Source: Sphingomonas carotinifaciens
GTDB lineage: Bacteria > Pseudomonadota > Alphaproteobacteria > Sphingomonadales > Sphingomonadaceae
Length of the DNA stretch: 64,000 nucleotides
NCBI RefSeq assembly: GCF_009789535.1
Contig: NZ_WSUT01000005.1
Coordinates: forward strand, 3,176,001 to 3,240,000
Reading direction: 5' to 3'
Shown here: in pieces, positions 26,175 through 34,121 of the stretch
Layout: each line of letters begins with the position of its first letter
Position numbering within the stretch: position 1 is the stretch's first letter
Notes under the pieces: model-generated
The model's database searches: none
What the model saw: the letters and a program-made list of their open reading frames with translations, nothing else
Told to the model about the DNA's origin: nothing
Made by a program: the position numbers and the translations under genes

Positions 26175-26321
26175 CCCTCTCCCATCCGGGGAGAGGGAGG
26201 GGACCCGCGGCTTAAGCCGTGGGGAGGGTGAGGGGTTGCCAAGCAATGCTGCGCCCGGGTCTGCCCCTCACCCTCCCACCGCTCCGCGGCGGGCCCCGCC
26301 CTCTCCCCGGAGGGGAGAGGG
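26175..26321. repeat. Inverted pair of GC-rich palindromic intergenic repeats
   Basis: Two copies of a CCCTCTCCCC...GGGGAGAGGG element face each other. The left copy carries CCGGGGAGAGGGAGGGG and GGGGAGGGTGAGGGG; the right copy carries CCCCTCACCCTCCCACCG and CTCCCCGGAGGGGAGAGG, its near complement. The arms are separated by about 30 bases. A related single module is at 39674-39779. This resembles REP/BIME-like elements that sit between genes. Confidence 0.75.
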
Positions 26322-26330
26322 AAGGCGATC

Positions 26331-27377
26331 CTACCGCCCGATCAACCGCTGCGCGATCTCGTCGGCCACATCCGACGCCGGATGGCCGTTGGCGGCGCTC
26401 TCGCTCCACACCTGCTCCAGCCGCTCCGGGATCTTCGCGATACGCGCCATCACCTCGGCCTCGTCGCCCTGGCCCAGATATTCCAGCCCGACATTGATGA
26501 TGCCGCCGGCATTGATGACGTAATCGGGTGCGTACAGGATGCCCGCCTCGTGCACGCGGCGCCCGTCGGCGCGCGTCGCCAGCTGGTTGTTCGCGCCGCC
26601 CGCGACGATCTTCGCCTTCAACTGCGGGATCGATCCCTCGTGCAGCACGGCACCCAGCGCATTGGGGCTGACGATGTCGGCGTCCTCGAACAGGATCTGC
26701 TCGGCCGCCACGACGCCCGCGCCCAGCTCACCCGCCAGCGCCTGCGCCCGGCCCTCGTTGACATCGGCCAGCGTCAGGATCGCGCCGTCCCTGGCCAGCA
26801 GCCGGGCCAGCCCGCCCCCGACCGAGCCGACGCCCTGGATCGCGACGCGCACGCCCTTCACGTCGTCGGTGCCAAGGCCGCGCTTGGCGGCGGCCTTTAC
26901 GCCCAGATACACGCCGTGCGCTGTATAGGGTCCCGGATCGCCGCCCGCGGCGCCCGATGCGACCGGCAGGCCCGACACATAGCGGGTCTGGCCGGCGATC
27001 ACCTTCATCCGCTCCTCGGACATGCCGACATCCTCGGCGGTGACATAGCGGCCGCCGAGCGATTCGACCGCGCGGCCAAAGGCTTCCAGTTGCGCGGTGG
27101 TGATCGTGTCGCCGGGATTCGCCGCCAGCACCACGCCCTTGCCGCCGCCCAGCGTCAGCCCGGCCATCGCGTTCTTGTAGCTCATGCCGCGCGACAGGCG
27201 CAGCGCATCGGTGATCGCGCGATCGGGCGTGGCATAGTGCCAGAAGCGTGCGCCGCCCGCGGCGGGGCCCAGATGCGTCGAATGGACCGCGATCACCGCC
27301 TGCAACCCCGATGCGGGATCGCTGAACAGATGAACGCCCTCGTGCCCGTCGAAATCAGGGAAGCCCCAGTCCGCCAT
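26331..27377 (-). CDS. Glu/Leu/Phe/Val dehydrogenase family enzyme, leucine-dehydrogenase-like
   Basis: A 348-residue NAD-dependent amino-acid dehydrogenase. The N-terminal catalytic domain has LGPAAGGARFW, LSRGMSYKNAMAGL and the GGGKGVV lysine loop. The NAD-binding domain begins VAIQGVGSVGGGLARLL (residues ~170-190). PDYVINAGGIINV near the C-terminus is typical of leucine and phenylalanine dehydrogenases. It deaminates a branched or aromatic amino acid to the 2-oxoacid; the exact substrate is not readable. ATG at 27377 starts the conserved MADWGFPDFD-like region; it lies just downstream of the tRNA-His gene on the same strand. Confidence 0.92.
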   Translation of the reverse strand: MADWGFPDFDGHEGVHLFSDPASGLQAVIAVHSTHLGPAAGGARFWHYATPDRAITDALRLSRGMSYKNAMAGLTLGGGKGVVLAANPGDTITTAQLEAFGRAVESLGGRYVTAEDVGMSEERMKVIAGQTRYVSGLPVASGAAGGDPGPYTAHGVYLGVKAAAKRGLGTDDVKGVRVAIQGVGSVGGGLARLLARDGAILTLADVNEGRAQALAGELGAGVVAAEQILFEDADIVSPNALGAVLHEGSIPQLKAKIVAGGANNQLATRADGRRVHEAGILYAPDYVINAGGIINVGLEYLGQGDEAEVMARIAKIPERLEQVWSESAANGHPASDVADEIAQRLIGR

Positions 27378-27402
27378 GTCTTTTCCGATGCTGTGGGAAA
27401 AA

Positions 27403-27480
27403 TGGGGCGACCGACGGGACTTGAACCCGCGACCCTCGGTACCACAAACCGATGCTCTAACCAACTGAGCTACGATCGCC
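27403..27480 (-). tRNA. tRNA-His (GTG)
   Basis: The minus strand folds into a cloverleaf: acceptor arms GCGATCG and CGGTCGC, D-arm GCTC...GAGC, anticodon loop TTGTGGT (anticodon GTG) in a TCGGT/ACCGA stem, and T-arm GCGGG/TTCAAGT/CCCGT. The base before the acceptor is G (G-1, position 27480) opposite C73, the tRNA-His identity pair, and CCA is encoded. Several alphaproteobacterial orders are reported to lack G-1; this one retains it. Confidence 0.96.
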
Positions 27481-27494
27481 ACTGAAGGATTGCG

Positions 27495-27523
27495 CCCCTA
27501 GCGGGGGGTTACCCGCGCGTCAA
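27495..27523 (-). promoter_or_regulatory. Promoter of tRNA-His
   Basis: Reading the minus strand, TTGACG (27518-27523) and TAGGGG (27495-27500) are exactly 17 bases apart and stand just upstream of the tRNA. The -35 is near consensus; the -10 is GC-rich. Confidence 0.6.
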
Positions 27524-27546
27524 GGCTCTATCCACCCACCCCCGTT

Positions 27547-27592
27547 CGTCTCGAGTAACCGTCGAGTAGCGGCAAAGCCGCGTACCGAGACG
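27547..27592. repeat. Nested inverted repeat between tRNA-His and gspN
   Basis: CGTCTCG (27547-27553) and CGAGACG (27586-27592) enclose an inner GCGGC-AAA-GCCGC hairpin. Further GTCGAG and CGAGAGAC pieces follow. It looks like a decayed intergenic repeat of the CGTCTCGA type common in sphingomonads. The rest of the 27481-27683 gap holds nothing I can name. Confidence 0.45.
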
Positions 27593-27683
27593 GTGTATCG
27601 AGAGACATGTCGCCACCTGCGGCGCTGTCTCGACAGGAACGGGTCGCCTTTAGGTCCGCGCGGTCCGGGGTATGGAGTGCCGC

Positions 27684-28406
27684 TCAGAATCTTCCCTGCA
27701 CCGAAAGTCGGTACCCGCCCGGCCCGGGCGCGAAACCCAGCCGCCCCAATCGCTCGATCGTCGCCGCATCCCCCGCCGCCAGCGTCAGGTCCGCGGTATA
27801 GCGCCCGTCCGGCCGGATGCGCAGCGTCACCCCCTCGGTTCCCGACGTGCCCGTCAGCGGCAAGAGCAGCGCGCCTGCGTCGCACCGCGCCATGCCGGAC
27901 AGCGTCGGCGGCAGCGGCAACACGCCGTCCTCCGTCGCCATCACCGCCCGCACGCGCCCGTCCGCCGATTCGCAGGTCTCGTCGCGAAAGCGCACGCTCA
28001 CGCCCTCCAGGTCCAGGCTCGCCACCGGCAGCGGATTGAACACCCCCGCCACCGGCAGGCGCGCCGTCACATCGTCCAGCGCCACCAGATGCCGGCCGAT
28101 CTCGGCGGCCCCCTCCAGTGGTGGCGCAAGCCCCCCCGGCCCGGAAAAGACCAGCCGCGCCCGCCCGATCAGCAGCGCGAAGGGCGACAGCCGCGCCTTC
28201 ACATCGCCCAGCACCACGTCGCCGAACCGCGCCTCGCGCAGCCGTGCGTCCCAGATGCTGCCCGACACACGCCGCGCCGACAGCCCTTCCTCGCCCGCCG
28301 CCGCCGCACCCAGCACGATGCGCATCGGCAACAGCACGATCAGCGCCAGGAACAGCATCGCGCCGAACAGGACCGACGGCCGCGTCGTCAACCGAATGCG
28401 CCTCAT
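27684..28406 (-). CDS. gspN: Type II secretion system protein N
   Basis: A 240-residue inner-membrane protein of the T2SS with one N-terminal helix (~12-35, FGAMLFLALIVLLPMRIVL) and a periplasmic beta-rich domain (VSGSIWDARLREARFGDVVL, FSGPGGLAPPLEGAAEIGRH). GspN is an optional component whose role is unclear. It is the last gene of the gsp operon; its ATG overlaps the gspM stop by four bases. Confidence 0.88.
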   Translation of the reverse strand: MRRIRLTTRPSVLFGAMLFLALIVLLPMRIVLGAAAAGEEGLSARRVSGSIWDARLREARFGDVVLGDVKARLSPFALLIGRARLVFSGPGGLAPPLEGAAEIGRHLVALDDVTARLPVAGVFNPLPVASLDLEGVSVRFRDETCESADGRVRAVMATEDGVLPLPPTLSGMARCDAGALLLPLTGTSGTEGVTLRIRPDGRYTADLTLAAGDAATIERLGRLGFAPGPGGYRLSVQGRF

Positions 28407-28873
28407 GCCGCGCGGCTCCGCAGGACCAGCGTCACGCCCACCGTGCGGTCGCCATTGTCGGTCAACGTCGCCTGCTCCACCAATATGCCGCCGCGCTCCA
28501 GCCGGTTCAGCCAGGGGATCAGCGCCGCCGCCCGCGCCGACTGGATCTGGGCACGCACCCGGCCGGGCCCGTCCTCGTTCAGCGATTGCAGCGCGAAGCC
28601 CGCCTCGTCGGCGGCGGCGCGCACTGTGTCGGCCAGCGACCCGGTCAGCGGCGGCGGCCGGCGGATGGCGGTCAGCGCCTCGACCCGGGCCTGCGTCTCG
28701 CCCAGCCGCACTACCGCGGCGCTGTGCCGCTCGCGCGCACTCGCCAGCCCGTCGTCCACCGGCCGCACGATCCCGGCCCACAGGATCGTCACCACCATCA
28801 GCGCGGCCATCACCAGCAGCAGCCGCTTCTCGCGCAGCGACCGCCCGTCGAACCACGTCTTCAACGCGCTCAT
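28403..28873 (-). CDS. gspM: Type II secretion system protein M
   Basis: A 156-residue bitopic protein: short cytoplasmic N-terminus with WFDGRSLREKRLLL, a membrane helix (~18-37), a helical stretch rich in Arg and Glu, and a C-terminal ferredoxin-like domain (IQSARAAALIPWLNRLERGG, then a beta hairpin). GspM pairs with GspL in the inner-membrane platform. It is linked by four-base overlaps to both gspL and gspN. Confidence 0.9.
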   Translation of the reverse strand: MSALKTWFDGRSLREKRLLLVMAALMVVTILWAGIVRPVDDGLASARERHSAAVVRLGETQARVEALTAIRRPPPLTGSLADTVRAAADEAGFALQSLNEDGPGRVRAQIQSARAAALIPWLNRLERGGILVEQATLTDNGDRTVGVTLVLRSRAA

Positions 28874-29955
28874 CGCACCCTCACCGTGAATTCTCCCGTG
28901 ATCCGCCCGCCGGCCGCGGTGAAGGTGCCGGCCTGCACGTCAAACCCGGCCGCCTCGATCGCCCGCTTCAGGTCGGTGGCCAGCGCCTCGCGCTCAACCG
29001 CGATGCCCAGCCGCATGTCGCCCGATGGCTGGAAGTCCAGCGCGGTGATCTCGGTACCCGGCACCGCGCGCACCACCGCGAACACCGCCGCCGCGCTGCG
29101 GCTGAAGCCAAGACCAGGGCCGCGCACACCTGCCAGCCGCTCCGCCAGCTGCCGGTCGGCATCAGTCACCGTCTCGCCCCGCGGCAGCACGGTGCGGGCC
29201 AGCGCATCCGCGCGCGCCTCGGCGGCATCGGCGGCAAAGCTGTAGCGCGCGATCCGCACCAGATCGATCGCCAGCGTCAGCGCCAGTATCGCCAGCCCCA
29301 TCAGCGCCAGCCGCCGGATCAACCGCCAGTCGATCGCGCGCCGCCGCCGTCGTGCGAACACCCCTTGCCGCAGGTCCAGCGGCACCGCCGCCACCGCCGC
29401 CGCCATCGCCGCGACCAGCTCGGGCTCGGGCACCGGCTCGGGCAGCGCGCCGCCAGTCACCAGCGGAGTCAGCGCCGCATCGTCGGCAAAGCCCGCATGG
29501 CGCCCGCGCACCACCGCCTGCCAGCCCACGGACCCGAGCGCATAGCCGCTGTCGGGGCGCGGCAGCAGCAGCGGCGCCGGCACCAGCGCGACCGGATCGA
29601 TCCCGGCCTCCGCCAGCATCGACAGCCATCCGGCCATCGCGCCGGCATTGACCACACCGATCGCGCGACCGCCGTCCTCTGCCTCTTCCCCGCCCACCGC
29701 GACGTGCAGCTCGCTCATCGGCGCGGCGCTCGCCTCCGCCGCCATGATCCGCGCCGCCGCCGCCGCCTGGGCGCTCGACCGGGCGGGCAGCTCCGCCCAG
29801 TGCAGCGTCACCGCCTCCGCCGGCGCCACCGCGATCGCCGGCGCATCGCCCGGCGGCGGCCCGTCGCCCTCTCCCGCGACGCGGCCATCCTCCAGCCGCA
29901 TCCAGCGCAGCGCGCCCCCCGGCGGCGGCAGAAACACAAGATTGGTCGCGCTCAT
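28870..29955 (-). CDS. gspL: Type II secretion system protein L
   Basis: A 361-residue inner-membrane protein. Residues 1-~215 form the cytoplasmic actin-like domain that recruits the ATPase GspE. RRRRRAIDWRLIRR precedes one membrane helix (~225-245), and the periplasmic part ends in a ferredoxin-like domain (TDLKRAIEAAGFDVQAG). The first in-frame ATG giving the domain start is 29955, overlapping the gspK stop by four bases; longer versions read into gspK. Confidence 0.9.
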   Translation of the reverse strand: MSATNLVFLPPPGGALRWMRLEDGRVAGEGDGPPPGDAPAIAVAPAEAVTLHWAELPARSSAQAAAAARIMAAEASAAPMSELHVAVGGEEAEDGGRAIGVVNAGAMAGWLSMLAEAGIDPVALVPAPLLLPRPDSGYALGSVGWQAVVRGRHAGFADDAALTPLVTGGALPEPVPEPELVAAMAAAVAAVPLDLRQGVFARRRRRAIDWRLIRRLALMGLAILALTLAIDLVRIARYSFAADAAEARADALARTVLPRGETVTDADRQLAERLAGVRGPGLGFSRSAAAVFAVVRAVPGTEITALDFQPSGDMRLGIAVEREALATDLKRAIEAAGFDVQAGTFTAAGGRITGEFTVRVR

Positions 29956-30941
29956 AGATCTTCCCCCCATTGCCGATGGGTCAGGCGGACGGGAAGCGTG
30001 CGGGCATCGACCAGCCCGCGTTCCTCGATCTGCGTCGTCCCCAGCGTCACGTCGATGCGCAGGGCGAACCACTGCGTCTTCACCCCCGGTTGGCTCGTCG
30101 GCTCACCACCCACGCCCTGCCACGCCGCGCTCGCCTCGGCAAAGCCTTGCGGTGGCCGGCGCAGCAATTGCTGCCGGATCGTCTCCGGGTTCGCCCCCGC
30201 CTGGAACAGCATCGCGAGGATCGGCGCCTGTTCGGGCAGCAGCGTGTTGACGTTGATCGCGCTCGGCTCGTTCGTCGGCAGCGTGCACAGCCAGGGGCGC
30301 AGCGTCTCGTACACCTCCGCCGTCACCCCGTTCACCGCGCGCAGCTCGCTCACGTCCGCCATCAGCGTGCCGGGCGTCCGGTACGGCGTTTCGCGCGACA
30401 GATAGAGCGGGTCCTCGCCGCCGCCGGATTGCTGGTCCTGGTCGGTGTCGATCCAGTCCGATGCCCCCGCCGCCACCTGTGCGGCCACCTGTGCCGGCAC
30501 CCCGACATAGCCCATCAGCCGCATGAACTCGGCCTGGCGCTGCGGATCGCTGGCATAGACGCCCGGCGCATCGGGCAGGCTGCGCACCAGGCTGTTCAGG
30601 TTGAAGCAGTTGCCCCCGTCCGTCACCCGCGCCACCGCGCTGCCGCCGCCGGGCAGCGGCAGGCCAAACGGCCGGTCGCTCCAGTCGCCCAGCAGCGACA
30701 CCCGGTCCGGGCTGCGCTGCAACAGCCCGCCGATCCGCACCAGCGCCAGCGCCTCGCCCGCTTGCGCGAACGCGCGCGCCTGCTCCACCGCCAGCGCATT
30801 GCCGCCCAGCCGTGTCGACAGGCGCAGCTTCTCCAGCGCCGTCGCGGCCAAGACCGCGATCACCGCCACCAGGATCAGCACGGTCAGCAGCGCCGCCCCG
30901 CGCTCGCCCTCACGCACCGGCCACCTGCCTTGCGGGCGCAT
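29952..30941 (-). CDS. gspK: Type II secretion minor pseudopilin K
   Basis: A 329-residue large minor pseudopilin capping the tip. After a basic leader the N-terminal helix GAALLTVLILVAVIAVLAAT follows; it lacks the Glu5 of other pseudopilins, as is normal for GspK. The large alpha domain shows CFNLNSLVR, GASDWIDTDQDQ and DPLYLSRETPYRTPG, with a second conserved AINVNTLLPEQAPIL. It overlaps gspJ by 32 bases. Confidence 0.94.
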   Translation of the reverse strand: MRPQGRWPVREGERGAALLTVLILVAVIAVLAATALEKLRLSTRLGGNALAVEQARAFAQAGEALALVRIGGLLQRSPDRVSLLGDWSDRPFGLPLPGGGSAVARVTDGGNCFNLNSLVRSLPDAPGVYASDPQRQAEFMRLMGYVGVPAQVAAQVAAGASDWIDTDQDQQSGGGEDPLYLSRETPYRTPGTLMADVSELRAVNGVTAEVYETLRPWLCTLPTNEPSAINVNTLLPEQAPILAMLFQAGANPETIRQQLLRRPPQGFAEASAAWQGVGGEPTSQPGVKTQWFALRIDVTLGTTQIEERGLVDARTLPVRLTHRQWGEDL

Positions 30942-31530
30942 AACCCGTCCCCACCAGGAACATCTGCCGGTAAAGGGTGCCGTCCGTCCGCTCGATCGTC
31001 ACCTCGGCCGCCTGCGGCAACGCCGCCCCCTGCACCCCCTGCCACTGATCCAGCCACGCCCCCTGGAAACGGTAGCGCAGATGCAGCGCGCGCACCCGCG
31101 GCAACAGGACGGTCGGCGGCAGCGGCTGCGCCCCGTCCAGCATCGGATACGCCACCCGCTCCAGCGCATCGCCCGCCACCCGGTACGTCACCTTCTGGAG
31201 TGACGCCCGCGGCGCGGCATCCAGATTGGTCCACCCCCCGCGCACCAGCGTCATCCCCGCCGCCTCGCCGACCAGTGCCGGGCGCAGCACGCCCGCCTCG
31301 TCCCGCGCCGGCCGCGCCACCGCCTGCCCCAGATCGGCCGACAGGATCGACAAGGTCCGGTTAAGCGCGGACACATCGTCCAGCCGTCCGCCGACGCTCG
31401 CCTGCGTCCGCACGCTCAGCGCCAGGATCGCCACCGCCGCCGACGCCAGCATCGCAAAGATCAGCAGCGCGACCATCACCTCGACCAGCGTAAAGCCGGC
31501 CTCGCGCCGCGGGAGGGGCGAGACCGTCAT
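30910..31530 (-). CDS. gspJ: Type II secretion minor pseudopilin J
   Basis: A 206-residue minor pseudopilin. The prepilin cleavage region is EAGFTLVEVMVALLIFAML (cut after Gly, Glu5 present). The globular domain reads RTLSILSADLGQAVARPARD and ALHLRYRFQGAWLDQW. ATG at 31530 overlaps the gspI stop by four bases and gives the short basic leader MTVSPLPRR. Its 3' end overlaps gspK by 32 bases. Confidence 0.93.
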   Translation of the reverse strand: MTVSPLPRREAGFTLVEVMVALLIFAMLASAAVAILALSVRTQASVGGRLDDVSALNRTLSILSADLGQAVARPARDEAGVLRPALVGEAAGMTLVRGGWTNLDAAPRASLQKVTYRVAGDALERVAYPMLDGAQPLPPTVLLPRVRALHLRYRFQGAWLDQWQGVQGAALPQAAEVTIERTDGTLYRQMFLVGTGYAPARQVAGA

Positions 31531-31973
31531 CGCAGGCCCGGTGACCGGTTCGGCCGGTTCCGGTCGCTGCCGCCACCTGGATCGGGGTTCGGCGCGACCA
31601 GCACCGGCGGCGGCAGCGTCGCCGGCCGGATCATCGTCACCTGCCCCAGCGTGTTGCCGCCGCGGCCGAACACCGACACGTCGATGCGCACCACGCGCTG
31701 GTCGCCGGTCGGGCTCACCACCCGTGTCCAGCGGCACGCCTGCCCGCCATTGGGCTCGGCCCCGTCGCTGCGCCCCAGCGTCGGCGCCTCCGGCTCGGTC
31801 ACCGCCTCGATCGCGACGTTGCGCGCTACCATCTGCGCCACCATCGTCTCGCTCAGCGTGCCCGCGCCGCGGATCGTCGCGCCCTCCAGCCGCACCAGCG
31901 CCATCGCCGCCAGGCTGAACACCGCCAGTGCGACCATGATCTCGATCAGGGTAAAGCCGCGACTGTTACCCAT
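31527..31973 (-). CDS. gspI: Type II secretion minor pseudopilin I
   Basis: A 148-residue minor pseudopilin starting MGNSRGFTLIEIMVALAVFS, a very short leader with cleavage after Gly6 and Glu5 retained. The C-terminal domain (ACRWTRVVSPTGDQRVVRID) ends with a proline- and asparagine-rich tail (PNPDPGGGSDRNRPNR) longer than usual. ATG at 31973 lies inside the gspH 3' end (8-base overlap). Confidence 0.92.
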   Translation of the reverse strand: MGNSRGFTLIEIMVALAVFSLAAMALVRLEGATIRGAGTLSETMVAQMVARNVAIEAVTEPEAPTLGRSDGAEPNGGQACRWTRVVSPTGDQRVVRIDVSVFGRGGNTLGQVTMIRPATLPPPVLVAPNPDPGGGSDRNRPNRSPGLR

Positions 31974-32448
31974 CGACGCGCACGCTGCCGTCCGCGCCGA
32001 TCCGCACCACCGTCTCCACCCGGTCACGCGCCAGCTTCAGGTCGGCGGGGCGATCCGCCAGCCCGGTCACGTCGAACGTCACGCGCAGCCGCCCACTGGT
32101 GTCCGCGATCTCGGGCCGCGTGCCCTCCGCCCAGCGCTCGACGCGCAGCGGCTTGTCCGCCACCGGTACCCAGCCGCCCGACACCCGCCGGTCGAAGCCA
32201 TAGCCGCCGCGCGTCACCCACAGGCTGACCGGCGCGGCGTTCACCACCGCGCTGTCCTGCGCCGCACGCACCCGCACCGCAAAGCGCGTCGCCTCGTCCA
32301 CCAGCCGTCCGCGCCGGTCGGGCATCGCCCACACCACGGCGGCCGACGCCAACCCGATGATCGTCACCACGACCATCAGTTCGACCAGCGTGAACCCCGC
32401 CTCGCGGCGGCGCCCGGCCGTCTTACTGCCAGTTGCCGATATCGGCAT
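31966..32448 (-). CDS. gspH: Type II secretion minor pseudopilin H
   Basis: A 160-residue minor pseudopilin. The leader MPISATGSKTAGRRREAG precedes the cleavage site and FTLVELMVVVTIIGLAS. The beta-rich part contains AQDSAVVNAAPVSLWVTRGG and FDRRVSGGWVPV. The start at 32448 lies inside the end of gspG (26-base overlap). Confidence 0.9.
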   Translation of the reverse strand: MPISATGSKTAGRRREAGFTLVELMVVVTIIGLASAAVVWAMPDRRGRLVDEATRFAVRVRAAQDSAVVNAAPVSLWVTRGGYGFDRRVSGGWVPVADKPLRVERWAEGTRPEIADTSGRLRVTFDVTGLADRPADLKLARDRVETVVRIGADGSVRVDG

Positions 32449-32890
32449 TGATCCCCTCGCCGCCTTCCTTGCCGTCGGCGCCGTAGGTCCAGATATCCGC
32501 CTCGCCATGCTGGCCGGGCGAGGCGTAGAGATACGGCCGGCCCCACGGATCGTCGGGCAGCTTCTTCAGATAGCCACCCCGCTGATAACGCGAAGGATCG
32601 GAAAGCCCGGCGGGCATCGTCACCAGCGCCTGCAAGCCCTGGCTCGTCGTCGGATAGGTCAGGTTCTGCAATTTGTAGAGTTCCAGCCCGCCCTCGATCT
32701 GCGCGATATCGGCCTTGGCCTTTTCGATCCGCGCGGTGTCGCCGGAGGGCAGCACGTTCAGCGCGACGATCGTCGCCAGCAGGCCGATGATGACGATCAC
32801 CACCATCAGCTCCACCAGCGTGAAGCCATCCTCATTACGACGGCGGCGCGCTTTAGCTAGGCGAAGCGCCTTGTTCATCTCGATACGCAT
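32423..32890 (-). CDS. gspG: Type II secretion major pseudopilin G
   Basis: A 155-residue main pilus subunit. After a basic leader (ALRLAKARRRRNEDG) comes FTLVELMVVIVIIGLLATIV with Glu5. The C-terminal domain carries the GspG marks TYPTTSQGLQALV, YLKKLPDDPWGRPYLYASPG and the Ca-site region DIWTYGADGKEGGEG. ATG 32890 is preceded by GAGGTG and fits best; GTG 32896 and ATG 32878 are alternatives. It starts 7 bases after gspF. Confidence 0.97.
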   Translation of the reverse strand: MRIEMNKALRLAKARRRRNEDGFTLVELMVVIVIIGLLATIVALNVLPSGDTARIEKAKADIAQIEGGLELYKLQNLTYPTTSQGLQALVTMPAGLSDPSRYQRGGYLKKLPDDPWGRPYLYASPGQHGEADIWTYGADGKEGGEGINADIGNWQ

Positions 32891-32897
32891 GGTCACC

Positions 32898-34121
32898 TCA
32901 TTGTCCTGCCAGCGTGTTCAGTTGCAGGATCGGCAGCAGGATGGATAGCACGATGGTGGCCACGATGCCGCCCATCACGACGATGATCGCCGGCTCCAGC
33001 AGCGACAGCGCGGTCGCGGTGAAGCGGTCGAACTCGCGTTCCAGATAGTCGGCGGCACGCTCCAGCATCTCGTCCAGCCGCCCCGCCGCTTCGCCCGACG
33101 CCGCCAGATAGGTCAGCAGCGGCGGAAACACGCTGGCGCGCCGCATCGCGGCGGACAGGCTGCCGCCGCCGCGGATCGCCTCGACGATATCGTCGGAGGC
33201 GACGCGCAACCGCCGGTTATGGATCGTGCCGGCGGTCAGCGTCAGCCCTTCGAGCAGCGGCAACCGGCTCGCCACCATCGTGCCCAGCGTCCGCGCCATC
33301 CGCGCCGCATGCAGGTCGCGCAGCAACCGCCCGAGGAGCGGCACGCGCAGCAGCCAGCTATCGAAGGACAGCCGGATGGAGGGCACCTTCAACGCCTGCC
33401 ATCCGCCAAGTCCCGCCAGCACGACGAACAGCAGCATCAGCCACCACCACCCGACCAGCAGGTCCGATACGCCGATCACCATCCGCGTCAGGAAGGGCAG
33501 TTCCTGCCCCACCGTGTCGAACTGTTCCACCACCTGCGGCACGACGAACATCATCAGCGCGGTGACGACGCCCAGCGCCACCAGCGCGAGGATGGTGGGA
33601 TAGGCAAGCGCGGTGATCAGCTTGCCGCGAATCTCCGCCTGCCGCTCCAGCAGTGCCGCCAGCCGCTCCAAAATCGTCGGCAGCGTGCCCGAGCTTTCGC
33701 CCGCCGCCACCATCGCGCGGTACAAGGGCGGAAAGCTCTTGGGCTCGCGCGCCATCGCATCGGCCAGCCGCCGCCCCTCGACCACGCCGGCATGCACCGC
33801 CGACACCACGCCGCGCACCTTGTCGGTCTCGGTCTGGCGCGTGATCGTGCGCAGGCTTTCCTCCAGCGGCGACACGCGGTTCAGCGTCGCCAGCTGCCGG
33901 GTGAACAGCGTCAGTTGCTTGCCCGACATGCGCGGGCGGCCCAGTTGCAGCCCGAACAGCGGCCGGGCGCCCGCCACCGGCGCGCTGCCCGGCTTGAGCG
34001 ACACGACATACAGGCGCTGCCGGTCCAGCGCCGCGCGCGCTGCGTCGGCATCGGCGGCGGCGACATGCCCCCGCCGTTCCGCGCCCTTGGTGTCGATCGC
34101 GACATAGTCGAAATCAGCCAT
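32898..34121 (-). CDS. gspF: Type II secretion inner-membrane platform protein F
   Basis: A 407-residue polytopic protein. It opens MADFDYVAIDTKGAERRGHV and has two repeats of the T2SSF domain (LTLFTRQLATLNRVSPLEES and LHAARMARTLGTMVASRLPL), each with the conserved E-x-G-x-L (GESSGTLP, SGEAAGRLDE). Three membrane helices sit at ~170, ~225 and near the end. An in-frame ATG three codons upstream exists. It overlaps gspE by 8 bases. Confidence 0.96.
   Translation of the reverse strand: MADFDYVAIDTKGAERRGHVAAADADAARAALDRQRLYVVSLKPGSAPVAGARPLFGLQLGRPRMSGKQLTLFTRQLATLNRVSPLEESLRTITRQTETDKVRGVVSAVHAGVVEGRRLADAMAREPKSFPPLYRAMVAAGESSGTLPTILERLAALLERQAEIRGKLITALAYPTILALVALGVVTALMMFVVPQVVEQFDTVGQELPFLTRMVIGVSDLLVGWWWLMLLFVVLAGLGGWQALKVPSIRLSFDSWLLRVPLLGRLLRDLHAARMARTLGTMVASRLPLLEGLTLTAGTIHNRRLRVASDDIVEAIRGGGSLSAAMRRASVFPPLLTYLAASGEAAGRLDEMLERAADYLEREFDRFTATALSLLEPAIIVVMGGIVATIVLSILLPILQLNTLAGQ

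Noticed and set aside
27403..27480. Alphaproteobacterial tRNA-His lacking G-1
   Set aside because: On alignment of the D-arm the base before the acceptor stem is G and position 73 is C, so the identity pair is encoded.
27817..30405. An 862-codon plus-strand frame over gspN-gspK
   Set aside because: Antisense shadow of a canonical, tightly overlapped operon.
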